NCBI GenBank assembly: GCA_964019055.1
Contig: OZ025223.1
Coordinates: 2,709,625-2,773,624, forward strand
Length of the DNA: 64,000 nt
Direction: 5' to 3'
From: Anthopleura xanthogrammica
Lineage: Eukaryota; Cnidaria; Anthozoa; Actiniaria; Actiniidae
Each line of letters starts with the position of its first letter. Within the stretch, counting starts at the first letter, position 1. Made by a program: the position numbers and the translations under genes. Under the pieces are notes generated by a model that worked only from the letters and a program-made list of their open reading frames with translations, did no database searches and had not been told where the DNA came from. Positions 1-9,608 of this stretch are shown one piece after another.

Positions 1-1217
1 TACATTCTTCTTCCTGTGCGTCCGTCCAATCCATCTCGTGTACATTCTTCTTCCTGTGCGTCCATCCAATCCATCTCGTGTACATTCTTCTTCCTGTGCG
101 TTCATCCAATCCATCTCGTGTACATTCTTCTTCCTGTTCGTCCATCCAATCCATCTCGTGTACATTCTTCTTCCTGTGCGTCCATCCAATCCATCTCGTG
201 TACATTCTTCTTCCTGTGCGTTCATCCAATCCATCTCGTGTACATTCTTCTTCCTGTTCGTCCATCCAATCCATCTCGTGTACATTCTTCTTCCTGTGCG
301 TCCATCCAATCCATCTCGTGTACATTCTTCTTCCTATGCGTCCATCCAATCCATCTCGTGTACATTCTTCTTCCTGTGCGTCCATCCAATCCATCTCGTG
401 TACATTCTTCTTCCTGTTCGTCCATCCAATCCATCTCGTGTACATTCTTCTTCCTGTGCGTCCATCCAATCCATCTCGTGTACATTCTTCTTCCTGTGCG
501 TCCGTCCAATCCATCTCGTGTACATTCTTCTTCCTGTGCGTCCATCCAATCCATCTCGTGTACATTCTTCTTCCTGTGCGTTCATCCAATCCATCTCGTG
601 TACATTCTTCTTCCTGTGCGTCCATCCAATCCATCTCGTGTACATTCTTCTTCCTATGCGTTCATCCAATCCATCTCGTGTACATTCTTCTTCCTATACG
701 TTCATCCAATCCATCTCGTGTACATACTTCTTCCTATGCACCCATCCAATCTATCTCGTGTACATATTTCTTCCTATGCACCCATCCAATCCATCTCGTG
801 TACATATTTCTTCCTATGCACCCATCCAATCCATCTCGTGTACATATTTCTTCCTATGCACCCATCCAATCTATCTCGTGTACATTCTTATTCTGATGCG
901 TTCATCCAATCCATCTCGTGTACATATTTCTTCCTATGCACCCATCCAATCCATCTCGTGTACATATTTCTTCCTATGCACCCATCCAATCCATCTCGTG
1001 TACATATTTCTTCCTATGCACCCATCCAATCCATCTCGTGTACATATTTCTTCCTATGCACCCATCCAATCCATCTCGTGTACATATTTCTTCCTATGCA
1101 CCCATCCAATCCATCTCGTGTACATATTTCTTCCAATGCGTTCATCCAATCTATCTCGTGTACATTCTTATTCCTATGCACCCATCCAATCTATCTCGTG
1201 TACATTCTTATTCTGAT
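1..1217. repeat. 40-bp tandem satellite, about 30 copies
   Basis: The unit is exactly 40 bp and runs from the left edge to about 1217, so the array continues outside the window. Units in 1-720 mostly carry the variant tacattcttcttcctgtgcg. Units from 721 on carry tacatatttcttcctatgca, with interspersed tacattcttattctgatgcg units near 881 and 1201. All three forward frames stay open for long stretches because the unit lacks stops and 40 is not a multiple of 3. The open frames are therefore a by-product of the repeat and not evidence of a protein. Confidence 0.97.
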
Positions 1218-1241
1218 GCGCCCTATCGATTCTGATAAAAA

Positions 1242-1336
1242 ATTTCAACGCCCCTCCCCCCATGTTAATGATAAAAATTTTTCAGATTCCCCCTTAATTT
1301 CACCTGCCTCCTGTCATACATCATGAACGCAACCTT
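1242..1336. mobile_element. Half copy of the poly-G fold-back element
   Basis: The stretch ending in ctgtcatacatcatgaacgcaacctta matches the right half of the element at 1925-2218 (ctgtcatacatttttatgaacctagcct), including the C-rich runs and the ttaatttcacctgcc segment. It begins directly where the 40-bp satellite ends and looks like a truncated copy. Confidence 0.55.
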
Positions 1337-1924
1337 AGAGAGGTCACTCCATGATTGTGGTTTGTGAGGAATTCAAAATTGAAAACCGCATCTCCTGGTT
1401 TGTTTGTGGAATTTGGTTCTCCACTCCCTTAAAGCTTCCTTGGCTTATGTCTACAGTGGTAATGTGGTAATGTGGTAATGATAATATGGACCCTAAATAC
1501 TTCTTTTTCCAACTTTGAGAATGCAGTAGGGGTTGAAACTTCCGACATGACTGGACGAGACTCAGCTATTAATATGAAGCCATTCAAATGCCCAATAAGA
1601 ATTCAAACAAAATATTCACAAACGAATAACCAGCATTGCTAAAATCATAACGAACCACGCTTGGTATTTAGACCAACTGTCAGTAAAAGCTATCAAAGAT
1701 GGCCTTCTTACACGAATATCTTGTAAGGTCAAGCAACGCTTATCATGTTTTAACCAAAGTATTGAATGATCCACAAAAAAACAAGATTAGCGCTTACTAA
1801 ATTCTTGTCAAAGTGTCCAAGAAAGTGTCATGCGAAGGATTATGCTTTTTAAGAAGATAATGGGTAAAAGTTCTTAAGTAAACCTGGGAATGTTGTGATA
1901 ATTTCTGAAGCTATTTCCTTTTAG
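1337..1924. other. Intergenic, nothing recognised
   Basis: AT-rich DNA with short, unsupported reading frames. I see no gene, RNA or repeat structure here beyond a small gtggtaat triplication near 1457-1480. Confidence 0.5.
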
Positions 1925-2218
1925 TCTAGTAAGGCTGCGTTCATAATGTATGACGGGGGGGGGGGGGGCAGTTGAAATTAAGGGGGTATCTGAATTTTTT
2001 TAATCATTAACATATTGATAATTTTTGAGGGGGGGGGGGGGTATGTTGGGAGGAGTGGATAATTTTTTAGCCTTGTCTTGGGGCGTAACTATTTTTAGGG
2101 GGACTGCAAGGGGGGATTAAAAAAAAAATTTGTCGTTTGAAAATTTCACCTGCCCCCCCCCCCCCCCCCTTTCTGTCGCTAACCCCTTCTGTCATACATT
2201 TTTATGAACCTAGCCTAA
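1925..2218. mobile_element. Fold-back MITE with terminal poly-G/poly-C tracts
   Basis: The left end (aggctgcgttcataatgtatgacgggg) is the inverted complement of the right end (cccttctgtcatacatttttatgaacctagcct). Long G runs at about 1954-1970 and 2030-2042 face a C run at 2154-2170. It has no coding capacity. The structure is that of a small non-autonomous DNA transposon; the family is not recognised. Confidence 0.7.
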
Positions 2219-3190
2219 AGCGAGAATCAGCTTATGACTAATAAAATCCTTGAATCCTCGATCTTAAAATTTCTTTCATATTTAAGAATTTGATTTCATA
2301 TTTTGATATAAGATTTCATCAGGGTCTTAATTTCAATCTGAACTAAAGTTCAGCTGAGCTGCAAAAATATACACTTCAGGAAAAATTATCTTTGGCCTGG
2401 AAAATTTTGATTTTGAATTTTAGAGCTATTCGCAACAAAATTGCTAAAATTAAGTTCAATTAAAATGGACAAATTCAAATTTCTTGTACTAATAATGTAA
2501 AAGCTTGCATAAGGAGAAGTAAAGTTAGACAAAACATAGATTTTTTTCCGGAAAATTGTTCTTGACAAAGGGCAAATACAACGAGGTGATTCGATTACAC
2601 CGTAGAAAAACATTAATATCAGTTGACTTCATTAAAAAACAATTAGTCAATGCGCTAACTTTACTCCTAATTTCTTTTAACTATCTATTTTAGAAACTGA
2701 TTTTACTGTCTGGGAATAATATTGATGAGGAGTTTAGTGACATTTTGAAACGATTCAACTTGATTCAACTTGAAATTTAAGTTCCTATAAGTTGTATTTA
2801 CTTTGAAACTTCAATTCATGAACCCTACTTACTTTTTTCGTCGAGTGCTTGAAATTTCGATTGAACTTAAAAGCTGTTGTGCTCTGAGGGAGGTTTGTAG
2901 TTCAAGTTTCCTGAATATGTAGGAGATGAAGAGGTGGTAGAAAGGAGCAATGTGGCGGGACTGCGTTGGTTGTGTTTGAGGCTTGAGTCACCAATCAGTA
3001 GATGACCTCGTGTGCTTGTAAAGGGCATGATAAGGAAATATGGATTTTCTGGATTATATCTGAAGACATGTCAATATTAATTGTAAAGATAAAAGAGAGA
3101 GCATAGAAGAAACTAGAGACATATAAACAGAACTAATGAAGAACAAATGATTGAAGAGAAATTTGGTAAGAAAATAAAGAAAGATGAAAT
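2219..3190. other. Intergenic, nothing recognised
   Basis: AT-rich sequence with no convincing reading frame, no RNA gene and no clear repeat on either strand. Confidence 0.5.
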
Positions 3191-3215
3191 TCAGAAAAAT
3201 TGAACCAATTTGGAA

Positions 3216-3500
3216 AGGAAGAAAATGAAAGAAGGAAAGAAAGAAAGAAAGATAGAAAGAAGGAAAAAAGAAAAGAAAAAAACAAAGAAGTAGGGGAAGA
3301 AAGAAAGACAGAAAGAAATGAAGGAATGAAGGAAGAAAGAAGGAAAGAAAGAAAGAAAGGAAGGAAGGAAGGAAGAAAGAAAGAAAGAAAGAAAGGAAGA
3401 AAGAATAGAAGAAAGAAAGAAAAAAGAAAGAAAGAAAAAAAGCAAGAAAGAACGAAGAAAGAAAGATTGAAGGAAAGGAAGAATGAAAAAAAGGAAGAAA

Positions 3501-3531
<31 letters not shown>

Positions 3532-3545
3532 GGGAATAAAGAATC
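3216..3545. repeat. Imperfect (GAAA)n purine-rich microsatellite
   Basis: Interrupted gaaa/ggaa repeats with all purines on the + strand. Reading frames on both strands (Lys/Glu/Arg-rich, or Phe/Ser/Leu-rich in reverse) are low-complexity artefacts. It ends about 470 bp upstream of the GH27 start codon. Confidence 0.9.
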
Positions 3546-4012
3546 AAAGGGAAAGATCGGGATTCAACGAAAAACTTATAATTAATAGATAACTTATGAA
3601 GAAACAAATGAAGAGAAATTGGTTAAAAATGAAATAAAGAAGGATGACAATTCAGAAAATTTAATGTTTTAGTTTTATCAGAAAACGAATGAAAATGAAT
3701 AAAAATTTAAATAATTACATGGAACAAAGAAACAAAGAACAAAGAAAGTGCGAAGTGGAAGATCCCAGCCCTCCCCTCCCAGGAGAATATCTAATACGTA
3801 TCCCAGAATGCACTAGTTGCAGGCTAGAAAGTGTTTATTCGGTCCGTAAACATTTGTTATGAAGTGTAACAGCTGATTTAACGGAATCCAAGAGATTATC
3901 ATCCATTCTTATGAAGATTATCACTTATATCTACATCGATTGAGAGTTAAGTCCATATCGAGCGATCGACAAGATTTTGGCAAGAACACTCAGATTTTCT
4001 CGAAGTCTGATA

Positions 4013-5290
4013 ATGGAGAATCTAAATCAAAGGCCAATACTGGAAACAGTAACTACGAGGTATATCTTTCTCCTTATTCTTATTTGTTCCTTGGTCAAAG
4101 AAGTGAACACTTTGGATAATGGAATGGGTCTAACGCCTCCAATGGGCTGGATGGCTTGGGAGAGGTTTCGTTGTAACGTAGACTGCAAACTAGATCCCGA
4201 AGATTGCATTCAGGAGACATTATTCATGGAAATGGCTGACCTAATGATGTGCCAGGGTTATCTAGAAGCTGGATACGATCACGTCTGTATTGATGATTGC
4301 TGGATGTCGAAGAAAAGAGGCCCTAATGGCGAGCTTGTGGCAGACCCCGTGAGATTCCCCAGTGGTATTAAAAAACTGGTAGAATATGTCCACTCGAAAG
4401 GATTGAAAATAGGAATTTATAACAACTATGGTAAATATACTTGTGAGAGGTACCCTGGGAGCGTGGACTTTCTTAAAAAAGATCTTCAAACTTTTGCAGA
4501 CTGGGGAGTTGATTATCTAAAAATGGATGGTTGCTATTCACTTCCTGAAGAAACCGACAAGGGCTACCCAGAGGCTTCCAGAATCCTGAACGCTACGGGA
4601 CAAAAGATCATGTTTTCCTGTAGTTGGCCATTTTACCATTTATTCCGAGGAATGAAACCAAATTATGAAGAAATTGTAAAATATTGTAATCTGTGGCGTA
4701 ATTACATGGATATTAATGATTCTTGGCAAAGTGTCACTCAAATTATTGATCACTATGGCGACGAGCAAGATGAGCTTACAAAAATAGCAGGACCTGGGCA
4801 CTGGAATGATCCAGATCAGTTGATTATTGGTAACTTTGGGTTAAGCCTTGAACAGTCCAAGGCACAACTTGCAATATGGGCCATTCTTGCAGCACCTTTG
4901 TTTATGTCCAATGACCTTCGTAAAATTGCACCCTGGGCGAAAGAAATTCTCTTAAATACAGAAGTCATTGCTGTTAATCAAGACAAGCTTGGAAAACAAG
5001 GTCGTCGTGTGTGGAGGGGTATGAAAGATCGGCAGAAATATACAGAAGTGTGGGCTCGTCATCTGTCCAATGGCTCTGTGGCTGTTGTATTGTTTAATAA
5101 GAGGTTTGATCAACCAGTTCGAATAACAGCTACTTTTGAAATGGTTGGTTTTACGCACCCAAAAGGTACAGTCAGAGACTTATTCGCACACGAGGAGAGA
5201 GGAGTATTTGAAAATACCTACCAGGCAAAAGTAAACCCCAGTGGGGTAGTCATGGTAAAAATTTGTCCAGTTGGTAAGGAAGAATTATAA
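4013..5290 (+). CDS. NAGA: GH27 alpha-N-acetylgalactosaminidase / alpha-galactosidase, intronless
   Basis: A 425-residue glycoside hydrolase of family 27, which removes terminal alpha-linked GalNAc or galactose from glycans in lysosomes or after secretion. Residues 1-33 form a signal peptide with a hydrophobic core at about 17-28. The (beta/alpha)8 domain starts at LDNGMGLTPPMGW (34-46). CIDDCW is at 92-97. The nucleophile is Asp172 in YLKMDGC and the acid/base is Asp233 in RNYMDINDSW. The substrate-selectivity loop reads SCSWPF (202-207): Ser204 is NAGA-like (Glu in alpha-galactosidase A), but Phe207 replaces the usual Ala (NAGA) or Leu (GLA). The motifs CNLWRNY, AGPGHWNDPD and NPSGVVM also favour NAGA. 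The start at 4013 is the first ATG giving a signal peptide; upstream in-frame codons are not ATG. Human homologues have several introns, while this copy has none. A broken copy of its 3' end lies at 18549. Confidence 0.95.
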   Translation: MENLNQRPILETVTTRYIFLLILICSLVKEVNTLDNGMGLTPPMGWMAWERFRCNVDCKLDPEDCIQETLFMEMADLMMCQGYLEAGYDHVCIDDCWMSKKRGPNGELVADPVRFPSGIKKLVEYVHSKGLKIGIYNNYGKYTCERYPGSVDFLKKDLQTFADWGVDYLKMDGCYSLPEETDKGYPEASRILNATGQKIMFSCSWPFYHLFRGMKPNYEEIVKYCNLWRNYMDINDSWQSVTQIIDHYGDEQDELTKIAGPGHWNDPDQLIIGNFGLSLEQSKAQLAIWAILAAPLFMSNDLRKIAPWAKEILLNTEVIAVNQDKLGKQGRRVWRGMKDRQKYTEVWARHLSNGSVAVVLFNKRFDQPVRITATFEMVGFTHPKGTVRDLFAHEERGVFENTYQAKVNPSGVVMVKICPVGKEEL

Positions 5291-5454
5291 GTGGATAATT
5301 TACATACAATATCTTTCTAAAATATCTACAGTGTATAAGATAAAATATAACATAATGTGATACTAATAGTAAAAGTAAAAGTATTTATAAAGTCACTTGT
5401 TTAAAAATGTTTAATTTTCGGAAAAGTTTGCCTTTATAAAGTCGATGCTATCAA

Positions 5455-5846
5455 AAACGGTCCCAAATAGTCCCCTTCACAGTTACCTATGCCATCTTGA
5501 AAGGTAGCCATAACTTTGCATTGAAGCAAGATGTGAGGTGACCTTGCAATAATAGAGACGTGAATAGTTATTTCAGGTGTTGCAAGGTCACCTCATGCCT
5601 CACTTTGATGCAAAGCAGGGCTCGGAATAGTGGCCTGCCAATGGCCAAAAGCCAGGCAAAACTTAAGGTTTGGCAGGCAAAAATAACGGTGAACTGCCAA
5701 ATGGAAAATAAAAATAATAAAAAGGCAGGCAAAATTTACTGGACTGGCAGGCTATAATTGTTTCCTATTTCAAGCCCTGGAAAGACACAGCTACCTTTCA
5801 AGATGGCACAGGGAACTGTGAAGGGGACTATGAAAGGAATGCATCT
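5455..5846. mobile_element. Fold-back MITE (family 2) with a nested insertion
   Basis: The left arm (tccccttcacagttacc..atcttgaaaggtag) is the inverted complement of the right arm (ctacctttcaagatgg..gaactgtgaagggga). Between them, about 5613-5778, sits a foreign segment with repeated tggcaggc/gccaggca motifs. A complete relative is at 52466-52697 inside TMEM135 and a half copy is at 13255-13350. Confidence 0.8.
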
Positions 5847-6323
5847 TCCTTGCATATCATTTATTCTTAGATTTATCTCATAAAAAATTATAGCACAAAA
5901 ATATAGATTGTCATTATCCATACTTTGATGAAGAGGACTACGGAGGGTGATTCGTGTAGTCTCAAAAATCCCTCCCAATAAACTTGACAAGGGATTGGAA
6001 TCCTGGAATTTTCATGCATGCAGCTTGACTGAATAAAGTCTATAAAGTGGTTTTGTGGCAGCCATGTCTTAACACATGAACAATACAATGTTTTTGCATG
6101 ACGAGGGATTATATTTCCCAATGGAGAAAATTTCTATAAATTTGCTTTGCCATACAACATGGCTGCATGGCCACCAAACCACTCTGTAACAGTATTTTCG
6201 TGCCCAAAATCAATATTAAGGTATTTTAGAAACCAAGAAAAAATAAAACTACATACTTAGCATAACTTAAAATAGATATAATTTATCTATCTATTTATCT
6301 TAGTATAAAATACTAAGTAAGAA

Positions 6324-6463
6324 TAGACCTCTTTCACGTGATGTCAAAGCAGCTCAATTTGGAGGACAAAACAAAAGGATTTCAATCTGACTCCTGAAAA
6401 TTGGAAACTACTATTTTGTCTTCCAAATTGAGCTGCATTCCAACATGCTGCAAGGGGTCTTTA
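6324..6463. mobile_element. TA-target MITE (family 1), copy A
   Basis: A palindromic element of about 140 bp: tagacctctttcacgtgatg at one end, ctgcaaggggtcttta at the other, and arms containing agctcaatttggaggacaaaa and its complement. Comparison with 19990-20005 shows the empty site (aggaataagctgaa), so insertion duplicated TA. Other copies are at 11594, 19685, 47691 and 58774. Confidence 0.88.
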
Positions 6464-7411
6464 GCTGAAATATCACAAACAAAATGACTAAAATAAAGAG
6501 ATTGACATGTCTCAAATAGGAAGCAATAACTTTGGTTCTATGCATGCACATATGTAAGACTACTAGATAGAGTATTCAAAGCATGAATAAAGATAAATAA
6601 AGTATTTCAGTGAATAGTTATTTATGTTGTGTTAATTTTGTGTGCAGAGCTAGTCATTCTTGTGGTGGTAGTAGAGGTATGTGGTTGAAGGGAGGGAAAG
6701 AAACCAAAGAAAATGAAATAAAATGGAGCGAAACTTGTAAAAACTGTGAAAAAATCAATATTTACTCCTGAGTAATTATTTAAGCTTAAGTTATTTAATT
6801 ATTTTTGCAAAATAGATGTAATTATTTTTACTGTTTTCAAGGTATAGACTGATATTTTTGAGATTATCTTGTCATATTACTAAAAAGTTATTCTCATTAA
6901 TCTATGGGGAGGGGATTTAGAATCCAAATAAGCTTAAAGAAAAAGATTTCTAAGTAATTCCTATTTCTTATCTTTTATTTGTATATGTTCTTGCAATATT
7001 AGGTGTATATTATATATAGATTGGATGCTAGTTTGTTGTTGTGGTAGTAAAGATCTGTGGGTTAAGGGAGGGAAAGAAAAAATATGTAGAAAATAACTCA
7101 CATTATTGTGGTCTTGCTGCCTGCAGGATCTGAGCATCGTGGCTGGATATTCAATCTCTTCCATGCTATACTAGTAAAGAGTTGAATTAATAATTCTTCG
7201 GCGATGTCTGGTGTGTATTCTGCACAATTTTGACTCATTTCCAGCTAAAACTCCACTTCAAACTCTTCCTTTGGAGTTCTTTGGAGCGACATCTCGACCC
7301 TAGCGGGGAGAGGGAGGGGTATTTGATAAGTGTACCATATTTTTCCGCCAATACACGACAAGCGTACGCGTTTTTCCCGCCATATGCACAGGAACCCCGC
7401 ACGAATGAGTT

Positions 7412-7576
7412 AGTCCTAGACTTGCTCCAAGTCTCTCTCGCAATTTTTTTTTCCGTTGGTAAATCGGATTCAAATTGAATTCCTTCGGAAAGCTCTCGTA
7501 ACCGGAAAGTTCATGATTTGAATCCGATTTACCAACGGAAAAAAATTGCGAGAAAGACTTGGAGCAAGTCTTAGTT
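7412..7576. mobile_element. Fold-back MITE, gacttgctccaagtc termini
   Basis: Termini agacttgctccaagtct and agacttggagcaagtct are inverted. The inner arms ccgttggtaaatcggattca and tgaatccgatttaccaacgg are perfect complements. The central loop is about 50 bp. It directly ends the duplicated block R, so it may mark the rearrangement edge. Confidence 0.85.
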
Positions 7577-7605
7577 CTCGTGAACCTGTACGTACTGGAT
7601 CTTAA

Positions 7606-7786
7606 AGTCAGGGGCGGATCCAGCCAAAAATATAAGAAAGGGCTTGACTGAATGTTGCGATTAATGACACTGCAGAACTTGGAAAGATATTTAAAAGGGT
7701 GCTTTCTGTTCCACTTCAAGATTTTTAGTTGAAGGGGGGGGGGGGGGGGGGGCTTGCCCCTCTCTGGATCCGCCCCCGTAAGTATC
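7606..7786. mobile_element. MITE-like element with ggggcggatccag ends
   Basis: Left end aggggcggatccagcc and right end ctggatccgcccc are inverted repeats, enclosing about 150 bp with an 18-nt G run (7734-7752). There is no reading frame of interest. A similar ggtggatccaggggg motif occurs at about 18292 and a gatccaggggg motif at about 58266. Confidence 0.65.
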
Positions 7787-9608
7787 TGTCATTCGTATCG
7801 TTTCAGAATATATAGGTAGATATTTCAAATTAGCAGGGACCGCGGAGCACCCTAATAAATGGTGGGGTTAGATTGAAAAAATATAAGAGACTAGTATCAC
7901 TAGGCAAAAGTGGTGGTGCTATAGCACGTACTACCAGCCCCTCCCCCTCCGCGGTCCATGATTAAAGTGCGACGAAGTTTATTTCAAAGTGCGACAAGTT
8001 TTCAAAGTACGCAGAACATGCAGGCCCTTAGATTCATGGCAGCCGTGTCGTCGAGGTAGTCAATTGAATCTGGTCTAATCTAATTTACACGAGAAAGAAT
8101 TATGTTTCCCAGGGGAAAAAGACTACTGCTGTGCCTCCTGTCATGGCTGCCATCACGGATTAAGTTTTGGATTTGATCTTTTAAGTATTGTTATGGTTAT
8201 GGTTAACGTACAACGCACAATAAATCAGTAAACGGATTCGTGCGATATACTAACTGGAGTATAAACTCACAAGCCAACATACTACTATGACGTAACAGCT
8301 TGTTTACATAGACAAGAATAATCGAAATTTAAGCTAAATCTTCTTTTGTTCGGGATATTTAGTGTAATATTTAGCTGCTCTCACTTTTCACTATATCACT
8401 TATCCAAATTTCATTGTTTTAATTTGTTTTGTTTACGTCACGTTGCCTTGACAACGAATCTTTTAGCTCTAAACAAACCCAACGTGAACTTTGTTTATTA
8501 AGTTTCTTTCTTAATATAGTTTTTAATTTTTCAAATAGAAACAATTACAGGAGATGAGTAATGGAAAGGCTGGTTTGTCGTTGACACAAGATAGTTCTTT
8601 TAATACCATTTTCAAGGCATAATGTCACGAAATGAGCTGCCCACAAAGATTACGATCATTTGAATATATTACATCATAGTTAATGGAGTGGAGCGAAGCA
8701 CTGAACCCATAGCTTATGAAGTTTGATTTGGAAATTTACAGTTGGTACATAACAAGAAAGTATGGCTGAAAATACTAGTTTCTGTACTATTTTAATGCAT
8801 GAATATTTTGAAAGTGTAGAATTTTCATTTTAAGATTACGAAGAAGAGGATAATTAATCCAGGCGCAGATAAAGTTAAGTTAATGGATGATAAATGAGAA
8901 AGCGTTAATAAATTTGATTTCCTTTTCAGTAAACAAACGATCTCTACCATAAATAATTTATTAACAAATATCACCTACTTTAAAACAGTTGTGAGGAAAA
9001 AAATCGTCTATGTTCCCTAACTACTATGAATAAACGCTGCAACTTTTCCTTCTCTGTAGACGGGCAACGTCATATATAACAATGGAAAAAGTCGAACAAA
9101 AGCCTAGGACAATAGGTTCCTAAACCATTCCACTCCATTAACTATGATGTAAGCATCATTCTGAGAGTCATCATTGTAATAGGTTTTTTCTATTTTCCAA
9201 ACAAAAAGAAGAAGAATCAAGAATACATGAGATAGCTCCGTTCCTTGAAGGTTTATCTGGACTTTACAGATTGATGCAAACAGAGGTTTGTTTAGAACTA
9301 AAATTTTCGTCGCTGAGGCAAAGTGGCGTCACACTTGACCGCTCTAATTTGACCCTCTCAGTGGCGAGCACGATGTTTAGCATCAAACAATAGACTATTT
9401 TCATGTGACCATATTTATTGGATTAACTATGATATGATGTCATAGTAAGGTGAAATAGAGCATTTATAGCCGTATTACGTTTATATCCAATTCAAGAGCC
9501 GCTACTTGAACCAACTTTCCTACTGAAGCATAGATACTCCTCCACTTGGCCTTCTGCGCCATTCAGTTTTAAAGCACGACAAGTGCCAAAGGAAAAACCT
9601 ATCAGATC
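7787..9608 (+). promoter_or_regulatory. 5' flank of the left synthetase, shared with the right copy
   Basis: Parts of this region are the inverted counterparts of DNA upstream of the right gene. The block around 7985-8025 (ttatttcaaagtgcgac) matches about 28700-28770. The block 8160-8270 (tactaactggagtataaactc) matches 27535-27660. The 60 bp before the ATG (ccattcagtttnaaag) match 27335-27425. The duplication therefore carried the promoter and 5' UTR. No TATA box or known operator could be assigned. Confidence 0.6.
8668..9157. mobile_element. Fold-back element with ttaatggagtgga termini
   Basis: catcatagttaatggagtgga at the left and tccactccattaactatgatg at the right are inverted complements about 480 bp apart. 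TTAA sits at both element borders, as in piggyBac-type insertions, although the symmetry continues past it. The interior is AT-rich without a coding frame. I did not see it upstream of the right synthetase copy. Confidence 0.6.

Larger units (their letters stand above)
5183..7411 (+). repeat. Segmental duplication, copy 1 (GH27 3' end plus downstream DNA 'R')
   Basis: Blocks of this stretch recur in the same order and orientation at 18549-20500: the last GH27 codons and 3' flank (5178-5310 with 18549-18684), an AT-rich block (6190-6670 with 19855-20200), and a block ending in gcacaggaaccccgca (7095-7405 with about 20240-20490). The paired blocks are diverged but alignable by eye. The outer edges mark the duplication boundary described in the findings. 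Confidence 0.75.

Noticed and set aside
1..1217. CRISPR-like regular repeats
   Set aside because: The repeats are directly adjacent with no unique spacers, and the genome is eukaryotic.
16..1326. Long open frames (436, 392 and 272 codons) in all three forward frames
   Set aside because: They exist only because the 40-bp satellite unit has no stop codon in those frames; the translation is the same repeat read out of phase, with no start context or domain.
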